Under the pieces are notes generated by a model that saw nothing but the letters and a program-made list of their open reading frames with translations, did not search any database and was not told the origin of the DNA. Both the position numbers and the translations under genes were made by a program. From Hericium rajendrae (lineage: Eukaryota; Basidiomycota; Agaricomycetes; Russulales; Hericiaceae), in NCBI GenBank assembly GCA_033439255.1, contig CM065888.1:1054001-1118000 (forward strand): 64,000 bases of DNA, read 5' to 3'. This document shows positions 11,284 to 20,398 of this stretch, piece after piece (position 1 is the first letter of the stretch; each line of letters opens with the position of its first letter).

Positions 11284-12520
11284 GTGCTCGACAACCTCTG
11301 GCGCCACTCATTAGGTGAGCTGAAAAAGGAGACGGACTTAATGCGCATGCCGGCGACGCTCTTCCAGCAGCACTGGGCCGCGAAGGCGTTCGTGCGCGCG
11401 TACCATGGCGACCTCATCAACGAGAAGATCTTCAAGCGGTTGTATATCCCCAGTACGCTCCCCGACGTCCGGCTGCAGCGCACAGGCTTCCGCTAATATC
11501 GAGATCAATAAATGGGCACGCCCGCGCGCCTCTGATCGCGAGGCGCGGCGGCAGGAGGACAGCAAGGAGCTGGCGCCCTTCGGGAGTATGATGTTTGCAG
11601 AGGTTGAGCGGCGCATTGACGTTGTCATCTTCCGGAGCTGCTTGGCATCGAGTGTGTACGAGGCGCGGTGGATGGCCATGAATGGGGATGTGTTGCTGAA
11701 TGGGAAGAAGCAGTGATTCCTGGTCTCGTTCTGAGCTCATCTCCATTCGCATGTAGCACCAATACGCCACTACGCGTCTCGCAACCGGACATGGTTTCTG
11801 TCAACCTAAAAGCTATTTCTTTTCTGAAAGAGAAGCCCGAGCCGGGGGTTGAAGAGAACGCAGATGCTGCCGAGCAGGACGAAGTCGAGGCCAAGTCGGA
11901 GGCAGAGAGCAAACCATCCTCTGCCGAAGCCGAGGCTAAAGAGGGCGAGGACACTGCGAAATCAGAATCAGAATCTGTAGAGACCGAAGTATCCTCCGCG
12001 GAGGAGGCTGTTCCCAAGAAGAAATCCCGAAATCAAAGACGCACTCCTCCGTTCAACCTCCCACCCGATGCATCCCCCTTCATCTTCATCCCTGCATGTC
12101 TCGAGGTCTCTTTCGCGACATGCTCCGCCATCTATGTCGGCCACCGGACTGCGCGACCAGGCTACTCGGAGATCAAGGCCGACGATGAAATTGACCGGTG
12201 AGCATGGGAGTGGTACTCGAAGGTGCGCCCACGGATGCGGAGCAAGAGGCAGTTGGCGCGCATGCCTGAGAATAGACAATAGCGTACATTTGGGTTAGTT
12301 GACAGCTTCGCGCGGCTACTCCTGCTCATTGTGCTTGGACCAACTCTGTTGGCAGTCAGCGACTGCTGCCATCGGCTATGAAATGACATACCATGCGGGG
12401 CATGACCCGTGTAAACGAGAATGATTTCGCATCCTACATGTCGCCCTGCGCGAGTCGGATGGGCCGAGAGGATGGGCGATCGCTCGTCCAGTGAGCGGTT
12501 GGGAGCAAGCGGCAGGACCG
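11284..12520 (+). pseudogene. Duplicate of mitochondrial ribosomal protein S4, dead and internally inverted
   Basis: From about 11287 to 12282 the plus strand reads as a diverged copy of exons 2-3 of the S4m gene at 13419-14562, e.g. [59 protein letters not shown], ending PENRQ-stop. It includes the remnant of intron 2, so the copy is genomic rather than retroposed. A frame change at about 11480, a lost intron-2 donor (GGTACGT of the parent is CAGTGAT here, with a stop at 11714) and a TGA near 12199 kill it. From 12326 to about 12520 the plus strand instead matches the parent's 5' part (about 14449-14640 plus strand). Coding and 5' parts are therefore in opposite orientation. Both breaks fall at the same place, equivalent to about 14447 in the parent. 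Confidence 0.92.
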
Positions 12521-12639
12521 GCGCGGAGCCACGAAGAAGGGTGAGCCTGCGGCAACGCAAGACCCAGATAAAAGAAAACTTACTTTGCGGTTTCGTTCGC
12601 GCATTCTCGCTCGCATAATAGTGTTGTAGATGGCACCGG

Positions 12640-13117
12640 TCAGCGCAGGTCGGCGAACGTGAGCCAGCGCGCGCACGCGACGCGACCTGATTTCACATCC
12701 CGACCGGACAAAGACCGCCCGCCGCAGCGCCGAGGCCAGGCCCGGGTAGTCTCCCAGAGGCAGAGTAGATACAGTGTAGATACTTGACTCAACCATCGTG
12801 CCTCAGGATCGTCGTATCTAGGCCCGGGACGCATTCGTAGCCAAAAAGGCGAAAGCGACGCCGGCCGCGGCGAGATCGACACAATCGAGCGTCGCGCGCT
12901 GCGAGCGGGCGGCGGGAGCGGGCGGAGGCAACGAGCGAGGCAGCACGGACGCCATCTGAGACAGGAGGTCCCACCCGACTACTTAAACACCTAAGTGGCC
13001 AAATTAAATTGTCAACCTTCACCATGCCAGCCCACAGGTCCAAGGCAAAGATGCGCATTACCATGAACACAGTGACCCGTAAGTTGACATCTTTTGTCAA
13101 AAGCGCGAGTGCTTATC
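12640..13117. other. Intergenic, GC-rich, no supported gene
   Basis: On the minus strand a short ATG frame begins at 12955 (MASVLPRSLPPPAPAARS) and runs about 45 codons. It resembles a targeting peptide by composition only. No continuation by splicing was found. Nothing else is recognisable. Confidence 0.4.
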
Positions 13118-13300
13118 ATGTCCGAGCAAGAACTGGATAATGTGGCCAGGCGGGTGGGCGATCTCGCCGATGGGCTGAAGGTGATGGAGCAGCAGCAGGC
13201 AGTTATAATCGAACAGCAAGCGCACATAATCGAACAGCTGGCAGTTATAACCGAACAGCTGGCGCAAATTATACAGCTGCTCCGCGAACGTAATACTTGA
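13118..13300 (+). CDS. Small coiled-coil protein, hypothetical
   Basis: A 60-codon frame from the ATG at 13118 (MSEQELDNVARRVGDLADG) to the stop at 13298-13300. The second half is a degenerate repeat of a 12-15-residue unit (VIIEQQAHIIEQLAVITEQL), with Ile, Val, Leu and Gln at positions expected for an amphipathic coiled coil. The DNA repeats the ATAATCGAACAGC motif in step. Such short heptad proteins occur in many basidiomycetes, but the family is unknown to me. An alternative is an exon of a longer gene: another ATG frame starts at 13024 upstream and overlaps its start in a different frame. No intron is needed. Confidence 0.4.
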   Translation: MSEQELDNVARRVGDLADGLKVMEQQQAVIIEQQAHIIEQLAVITEQLAQIIQLLRERNT

Positions 13301-13418
13301 AAGTCTACTTTTATGTACCTTATGTTTGTATCTGCTCGCTTTTTGCTATAGTCCACCAAACCGATGAGCAGGAGTAATTGCCCGAAGCAATCAATTAATC
13401 AATTAACCAAGATATAGT

Positions 13419-14562
13419 CTACTGCCTATTCTCAGGCATGCGCGCCAACTGCCTCTTACTCCGCATCCGCGGGCGCACCTTCGAGTACCACTCCCATGCT
13501 AACCGGACAATTTCACCGTCGGCCTCGTACGGCGTCGGGATCTCCGAGTAGCCTGGACGCGCAGTCGGGTGGCGGACATAGATGGCGGAGCACGTCGCGA
13601 AAGAGACCTCGAGGTATGCAGGGATGAAGATGAAGGGGGACGCATAAGGCGGGAGGTTGAACGGGGTGAGGTCGGAGCGCTTCTTCGGTTTCGGGGATTT
13701 CTTTTTGGGAGCAGTCTCCTCCGCGGAGGATGCTTCGGCCTCTGCGGGCCCAGACTCTGATTTCGCAGACTCCTCGCCCTCTTTGGCCTCGGCTTCGGCA
13801 GAGGATGGTTCGCTCTCTGTCTCCGACTTGGCCTCGACATCCTTCTCCTCGGCAGCATCTGCGTCTTCGACCTCTGGCTCGGGTTTCTCTTTCAGAAAAC
13901 GAATAGCTTCTGGGTTGACGGAAACCATGTCGCCGGGTGCAAGGCGCGTGTTTGCGTTTTGGTGCTATACGCGAATGGAGATGAGCTAAGGGCGCCGACT
14001 AGGCATGACTGCCACGTACCTTCTTCCCGTTCAGCAACACATCCCCGTGCACGACCAGCCGTCGCGCCTCATACACACTTGACGCCAGACAGCTCCGGAA
14101 GATGATCACATCAATGCGCCGCTCGATCTCTGCGAACATCAAACTCCCGACGGGTGCCAGCTCCTTGCTGTCTTCCTCCTGCCGCCGCGCCTCCCGATCA
14201 GAGGCGCGCGGGCGTGCCCATTTGCTGACCTCAGCATCTGCGGAAGCCTGCACGCGCCGTGGGCGGACATCAGGGAGTGTACTAGGGAGGTACCACCGCT
14301 TGAATATCTTCTCGTTGATGAAGTCGCCGTGGTACGCGCGCACGAGCGCCTTCGCGGCCCAGCGCTGCTGAAAGAGCGTCGCCTGTGTACGTGTAAACTC
14401 CGTCTCCTTTCTCAGCTCGCCCAATGAGCGGCGCCAGAGGTTGTAGAGATTGTGCTTGGACCAGCTCTGTTGGCAGTCAGCAACTGCTGTCATCCGCATA
14501 TGATAATTACATACCATGCGGGGCATGGCCCGTGTAAACGAGAATACTTTAGCATCCCGCAT
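13419..14562 (-). CDS. NAM9: Mitochondrial small-subunit ribosomal protein uS4m (Nam9-like)
   Basis: Three exons, 14562-14515, 14466-14020 and 13964-13419, encode 346 residues. The protein belongs to the mitochondrial small ribosomal subunit and binds its rRNA. The S4 RNA-binding domain is visible as [35 protein letters not shown] and, across intron 2, [20 protein letters not shown]. An unusual feature is an acidic Glu/Ser/Ala-rich insert of about 70 residues after the S4 domain ([18 protein letters not shown] onward), then a basic [10 protein letters not shown] and a conserved C-terminal block ending [14 protein letters not shown]. The start ATG at 14562 gives [16 protein letters not shown], a plausible short presequence. 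It lies 185 bp from the divergent GCP2 gene. A decayed duplicate lies at 11284-12520. Confidence 0.92.
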
Positions 14563-14747
14563 GTCGCCCTGCGCGAGTCGACGGGCTGAAAGGTCGGTCG
14601 GTCGGTCGTCGAGTGAGTGATCGGGAGCAAGTGGCAGGACGCGCCGACAAAATGCGGTGGCGCTGTCGGCGGACGGACGCGCTTGTCGCGCAAGCGCCTA
14701 ACGCGCGACAAGCAACCTTGCACTTCACCATCGTCGCTGCAGCAGAC
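14563..14747. promoter_or_regulatory. Divergent promoter between uS4m and GCP2
   Basis: Only 185 bp separate the two start codons, so both genes must use promoter elements here. It contains an imperfect palindrome GCGCTTGTCGCGCAAGCGC near 14689. About 80 bp of it is duplicated at the S4m pseudogene (to about 12520). No clear TATA box was seen. Confidence 0.6.
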
Positions 14748-17700
14748 ATGGACCCATATACCCCGCGACCGCGCAACGGCGGCCGCAAGAAGAACCTGAC
14801 GCTCTCCGCGAAAGAGTATACCAAGGTACGAGTCCGGCTTTGCGCGTAAATTGAAGGCTCACGCGTTTGCATTAGATTACTGGGACGATTGCCTCTGTGC
14901 GGCGGAACAGACAGCTTTTTGAGGATGACCGTGACGATGGGCTCGATGGGCGCGTTTCGTCGGACTCGCGCGATGCTAAGCGATGGGGTGCGTACAAACC
15001 ACCCGTTGAGCCGTGGTTCCAGACTGACTTTTACCAGGGCCAGTTGAGCCGTCGTTTATCGCTGAGGAGTCTTTTATCCGCGCTCCATTGAACTCACGCG
15101 TCGTCTCTGGACGCGGAGTACCAAAGGGGAAGGGGAAGGCGAGGGAAGATGCGCTCGACGAGATGCCACTTGAGATACAAGAAGCCGTGATACTCGAAGA
15201 CCTGTCGTTTGTGCTGATGGTATGTTCTCTCTCCTTCGTGATGCACAGACTTGAACACTCTTGTAGGGGATAGAAGGCACCTACATCACATATCATGAGG
15301 ATTATTCGCCTGAGGATGACGATCCGTTACAAGGCATCCGTTTCACGGTTTCTAGGCGCTTAGGCAAGCTAAGTTCTCCCTGCTTCCAAACATATTTCTA
15401 AAGCATCATCTGTAGAGCCGTCTCTCCGAGATCTTGTAGAAAGAATATTGCCTCTAGCAACGTACTACACGGCCATATCTTCGTTCATAGAGCTTCGAAG
15501 TCACTTTGATTTTGGACTCGTTAATCACGCATTATGCGCCGCGATTCGAGACATGCTCAAGGTTGGTTTCGTCTAACACCGTTTTATTGCACGCCTCATG
15601 ACTGCGACATATAGGACTACCAAACCCTCTTGTCCCAGCTGGAACACGCATTCAACACCTCCCCGCAATTCACCCTGCAAAAGCTCTGGTTCTACGTCCA
15701 TCCGACAGTGCACACCCTCTTCCTCATCTACCAGCTCATAACCGAACTCGCCACGGCTGACGACACAGCCGGTTCCGGCGCCTCATCGCCCCTTGCCTCG
15801 GACGACGAAGACGAGGCGCAGAACGAGGCACTCGGCCTCGGCGGCGCGAAGCTCAAGGCCGTGCTGTCCGGCATCGAGAACGGCGGCATCGACGCGAGCA
15901 GCATTGCCGTGAAGGGCGGCGAGGTGCTCACGATCCTCTACGAGCGCATGCAGAACATGTCGGGCGATCCCGCGGCGCGGATGGTGTACGGCACGTTGCT
16001 GAAGGCGGCGGGCAAGCCGTACGTCGACATGCTCCAGAAGTGGACCAAGACGGGAAGCCTGGCCGATCCGTATGAGGAGTTCTGTGTCAAGGAGAGCAAG
16101 TTTATCAATCGAGGCACGCTGGAGATGGACTATACGGATGAGTACTGGGAGCGTCGATATACGGTAGGCCTTTTATTTCATAGGCGAAATCGAGCTGCTG
16201 ATGGAGGAGCGATAGTTGCGAGATGGATCGACGATGTCTGCGTTTAACAAGAGGCACCAGGCAGGAGTCCCGCCTCCACGCGCAGTCGGCGGCCATCTGC
16301 CTGGCGGAGCCTGTGTGCCGCCGCTGTTGGAAGGCTGGAAACACAAGGTCCTGCTTGCGGGAAAGTACCTGAACGTCATACGCGAATGCGGGATCGAGAT
16401 TGGGAAAGACTCTGGTTCCTCGGAGGACGGATCCATGGACGACGAAAAGTGTGTCCTCTGATGTATTCGCTGTCCTCATTGGCTTGATATCTGCTTGCAG
16501 ATTCTTCAAGACCATCGAGGACGACTACACGCACGCGAATCGCACCTTGCTACAGCTGCTGCTCAAAGACCAAGAGCTCATTCCCCGTCTCCGGTGTCTC
16601 AAGCGATATTTCTTCCTGTCCCATGCCTCCTTCCTCACGCACTTCCTGGACCTGTCCGGCGCCGAGCTGCGCAAGTCGGCAAAGTCCGCATCGCTAGTGA
16701 AGCTGCAGAGCTTGCTGGATCTGGCTCTCGGCGCTGATGCTCATGGGGACGACATGCTGCTGCGCGACGATGTCAAGGTCACCTTGGCGACCAGTGGGTT
16801 GTACGACTGGCTGCTAAAAGTAACGTCTGTCAACGGCGAGATTGAGGATGGTGACGGCGCGTCGCCCCACGACGACAACCGTAAGGAGAAGGAGAAGGCA
16901 AAGGACGACAAGAAGCAGATTATTGGTGAGGCTATTGGTCTCTACGCGGGTAGTACGTTCAACCTGACCTATCATAGCTCTTGACGCGCTCACTCTTGAC
17001 TTCAATGTCAAATTTCCTCTCTCACTGGTCATCTCCCGCAAGACGATCTTACGTTACCAACTGATCTTCCGCTTCCTCCTCCATCTCAAGCACGTCGAGC
17101 AAGCACTTACTTCCATGTGGATCGAGCAGCGCAGTCCTGCCTGGCGAACTCCGATCCCGTCACACCCAGAATTCGAAAAATGGCGTTTGAGACTGTTCCT
17201 GCTTCGGGCGCGCATGCTGGCGTTTGTGCAGCAGATCCTCGCGTTCGTCACGTTCGAGGTCCTAGAGCCGAATTGGCGTGCGCTGGAAGCGAAGCTGGCG
17301 AAGGTGACGACTGTCGACCAGCTCCTGAGAGACCACGTCGATTTCCTGGACACGTGTTTGAAGGAGTGTATGCTCACGAGCTCGAAGCTGCTGGGGGTGC
17401 GGTTTCTCTCGCATTCTCCTTTGTTGAGAAGCTGACGCTATGTCCAGGCGTATTCGCGCTTGATTGTGACGTGCTCGACCTTCGCGCTGTATACGGCCTC
17501 GTTCACGAAATCGGCAAACCAGGGATTTGCGGCCCCAGATGGTGATCAGGGCATGGCGCGGAGATGGGAAGTCTTGGGCAAGTTTGAGAAGAACTTCCAC
17601 CACTGGTGAGGGCGCTCATGATGTCCGACTTTTTGCTTTGCTCACTTTGCCATGATTTTTTCAGGTTCAAGGTGAGAAACATGGTGCTTGCGTTTTTCTG

Positions 17701-17828
17701 GCAGCGTGAATTGACATCTGATTACGCAGGTCCACCTGGACTGTGTCCAGTTCTACGCTTCAAGCGAGAACGTCTCGCTCCTCCCTCTTGTTGTCCGCCT
17801 GAGCAGCATCAAGGGCACCTCGATGTGA
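14748..17828 (+). CDS. SPC97: Gamma-tubulin complex component 2 (Spc97/Alp4 type)
   Basis: Twelve exons joined by short introns give an 834-residue protein that keeps frame throughout. It is a core subunit of the gamma-tubulin small complex that nucleates microtubules at the spindle pole body. GRIP1 signatures are present: QEAVILEDLSFVLMGIEGTY, RRLEPSLRDLVERILPLATY, FGLVNHALCAAIRDMLKDY, LQKLWFYVHP, ADPYEEFCVKES and MDYTDEYWERRYTLRDGS. GRIP2 follows (ALDALTLDFNVKFPLSLVIS, RFLLHLKHVE, HHWFKVHLDCVQFYA). These fit GCP2 better than GCP3. Oddities are a GC-AG intron at 15364-15415 and a 7-nt exon (17665-17671) that completes the HHWFKV motif. Coding ends in SSIKGTSM. Confidence 0.95.
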
Positions 17829-18467
17829 GGCCCTCGGGCTAAGGCTCGGATGCCCGAATCATGCTACGGACTGCAAAGGTATCTTGGCAGTATTTCAGTG
17901 TTTCGTCCTGGGCGACCGCAGTTGCGTGGAAGCACCGTGCTCCCACGGAGAGTGCGCTTCAGTGGCGATATTCGCTCTTCGTGTTTCAGCGCTGGAGTAC
18001 TGCGGCTCGGCGATCTTCAGGCCCAGCAGCAATGCCGTGCCCAGTTGGTGCCGGACAGCGTAATATTCGCCTTCATCAACGCTGGGTGCGCAGCAGGGCG
18101 AGACTTGGATTTTCCGGTTTGGGCTTGTCACGATATCGTCTAGTACGCTTGGTAGACCCCGCGGAGGCCGACGTAGGAGGGGATTTGAGCGTTTTAATGC
18201 AGATTTTTGCTCGATGACTGATAGCTCTTCAGCTTCGCGCCGCCGTTGTGTCCGACGGACTGACGAACTGCACCGGCGTCGGGCGGCGGGAGTAAATGAG
18301 CCTGGGAACCGGTTACCTTATCGACCAGTAATATATACGGTATGCTGCCGCCGCGCGAGTTCTGAGTTCGCCTCATTGAGGCTGTACACCGCCCTGTGAA
18401 GTCCTCTGATACTTATACCCCCGACTGTCGTCTGCCAGACGCGGTCAGCACATTCCTATACCACACC
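17829..18467. other. Intergenic between GCP2 and the SPT small-subunit gene
   Basis: Overlapping open frames of 80-118 codons exist on both strands at 17850-18217. The minus frame 18131-17895 (EGEYYAVRHQLGTALLLG) looks the most protein-like but has no start context, partners or known motif. It may be a gene fragment. Confidence 0.35.
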
Positions 18468-18904
18468 ATGCCCGCGACCGCGCCGAAAGCAAGAGTGCCC
18501 GGGGAGACAGAGGCGACGATCTTCGCGTGGGAGATGGCGCCGTACAAGCAGCCGACGTCGCTCCTCTCGCGCATTATCTGGGGGTGGAGGGTGTGGTTCG
18601 AGGCGACGTTCGTCTTTACGCTGCTCGAGCCCTGGGAGAAGCTGTTCCTCGGTGCGTGTGGCATCCATTCGCTGTAGTGCGCGTTATTGAATGCTGGTGA
18701 TGTGCAGTGCTTATCATCGGCAGCGCGATGGGGCTGTTATTGACGGGGATTGTCAAGTACCTCCCGCAGCACCTCGTTTTCCTGTACCGGCGTGTGCTGT
18801 ACTACCTGCTCGGGCAGGAGCAGGTTGATTGGGCGTCGGTGCAGCGCGCGGGATCGACGGTTTTGGGCGCGTTAGGTACGGGGTCAGCGAAGACGGAGTT
18901 ATGA
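18468..18904 (+). CDS. Serine palmitoyltransferase small-subunit-like protein (paralogue 1)
   Basis: Two exons (18468-18651 and 18708-18904) encode 126 residues. The protein carries the short membrane motif of the ssSPT family: LLEPWEKLF across the splice, then VLIIGSAMGLLLTGIVKYLPQHLVFLYRRVLYYLLG. Human SPTSSA has the same LEPWE core followed by a hydrophobic segment and a PQH motif. Such subunits bind the Lcb1-Lcb2 catalytic dimer in the ER, raise its activity and shape acyl-CoA choice, the first step of sphingolipid synthesis. The N-terminus (EATIFAWEMAPYKQPTSLLS) is longer than in animals. A second, diverged paralogue lies at 43000-43448 on the other strand with the intron in the same position (phase 1 after the LEPWEK motif). 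Confidence 0.82.
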
Positions 18905-19814
18905 TTGCAATGTTCATCCGGTGGGATGGCACCTGGTGCGTCCGAATCCTTTGTTCCCTGCTTCATGCCGGCTGACGTGCGTGGTCTTGTTAGATACCAC
19001 TATATATCTGCTACTCTAGACAGTCTCCAAACGGACTCTTAGTTCAGCTCTTTGATGTGCAGGCAATGCAGCCACGCTGCCTGAGCCATCGTAAAATAGG
19101 ACACCATGCTGGATCATTTCATATAGTGGCGACATCGTCCTTGATGGTATAGTCCTCGTCGGTGAGGAACGATTCCATGGTCTATGCTTTGAAATCAGGT
19201 CGTAGCCGCGATGGACAGTGGAGCACCTGAGCCCGAGGCGCAGACAAACGGCTGTCGTCGCCCGACCGAGCTAGAGCCGCACCAGCAGCCCTTGGAGCCC
19301 GGATCGTCTGTTGACCTTTCCCCTTAGACTCGTCCCTCTTCAAGAGTGCGGCATACTTCTCGACACTACCGAAATTCGCACATGTCAGTGACCTTCCCGC
19401 ATGCCACGAGCTGCAGGTAGCAGCCTGCAAAGCTTCGCCAGCTTGATCAAGAGAGTGCGACTGATCGCCACGAAGATTCAGAGCTGTACATCGCGTTGGG
19501 AGCTAGTCGACAGTGATGCACTTTGTCCCATCCTGTGCTCGAATGCAAGCACTCCACGAGACCTCCGCAGAGCCACATAGTTCGAACCTTACGATACAAT
19601 GTTGCACATTCAGCATGGCATTCCATCACGTTCAGTCACAGACACACATCTTCTGAGTATCACCAGGAGGATAGGTTTCAAATTATGCAAATGATAGTGT
19701 ACAGTACAGATTAGTAATAAAGCCCCAAAAGACCACCTTCCCAAATCTTTGGCAGTGCCCAAGCACCTGCCATAGGCAGATGTCAGCAAGAACTGCGAAG
19801 GAAGAGAGCGAGTG
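18905..19814. other. Intergenic, no supported gene
   Basis: Short minus-strand frames (for instance 19430-19182, with FGSVEKYAALLKRDESKGKG) lack starts, splice partners and known domains. The stretch separates the SPT small-subunit gene from the 3' end of the U2 snRNA gene. Confidence 0.35.
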
Positions 19815-20005
19815 ATCCCCCGACGACGCGAGCCGATAGTGCAGCGGCAAGGTCATCGCGCCCCCGGGTTGCAAGCAGAGCCCAGGGGACAGGGGCGGCA
19901 AAAATTAGATAACCAATAATGGGGGCAGTGCCCCCATAATAGTGGTTAAACTATTAAGAACAGATACTACACTTGATCTAAGCCAAAAGGCCAGAGTGGT
20001 AAGGA
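19815..20005 (-). ncRNA. U2: U2 spliceosomal snRNA
   Basis: The minus strand contains the diagnostic 5' core, read as GGCCTTTTGGCTTAGATC followed by AAGTGTAGTATCTGTTCTT. This includes stem I, the branch-point recognition sequence GTAGTA (plus 19964-19970 is its complement) and the start of stem II. Stem IIa (AATAGT/ACTATT) and a GC-rich stem IIb (ATGGGGGCA/TGCCCCCAT) follow. An Sm site AATTTTTG lies at 19899-19906, then GC-rich 3' stem-loops. U2 pairs with the intron branch site during splicing. The 5' end is set about 25 nt below a TATA element. Both ends are uncertain by roughly 10 nt, the 3' end more so. Confidence 0.93.
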
Positions 20006-20025
20006 ACAACGATGTCGGGCGCCCG

Positions 20026-20033
20026 CTTATATA
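20026..20033 (-). promoter_or_regulatory. TATA box of the U2 snRNA gene
   Basis: The minus strand reads TATATAAG here, about 25 nt upstream of the inferred U2 5' end. Upstream of it, at about 20058-20115, two imperfect copies of a 28-bp unit (GTGATTGAGGCT... then ACGCGTGACC) lie in tandem and may be upstream activating elements. Confidence 0.7.
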
Positions 20034-20398
20034 GGTTTCGGGAATGCGCACGGACCATGCGTGATTGAGGCTAAACGCGTGACCACGTGTGATTGAGGCT
20101 GAACGCGTGACCGTGCCGGTACTGTACGCGAAGGGCTCTCGTCGTCTAGCGTCCACTGCATCCTCCTGCTTATCGCGTCTCCTCCACAATTCCTGTAGCT
20201 AGGTGTAGCCGTGTGTAGGGAATCTGAGGAAGGCTTCATTGTAAGATCAACCCTTTCATGACCGCGCAAAGTTGCAGATCCTCAGGTTGTCCTCTTTCCT
20301 CATCGCACGCCTTGCTCATGCTCATATACTGATCTCCAGCACCTTCCCAGTCCTTGCATCACAACAATCTCTAATCCTCTAACCATACACGCCCCACC

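Noticed and set aside
13118-13300. CRISPR-like or satellite array
   Set aside because: The repeats are degenerate, in frame and protein-like (heptads), with no spacers. CRISPR is not expected in a fungus.
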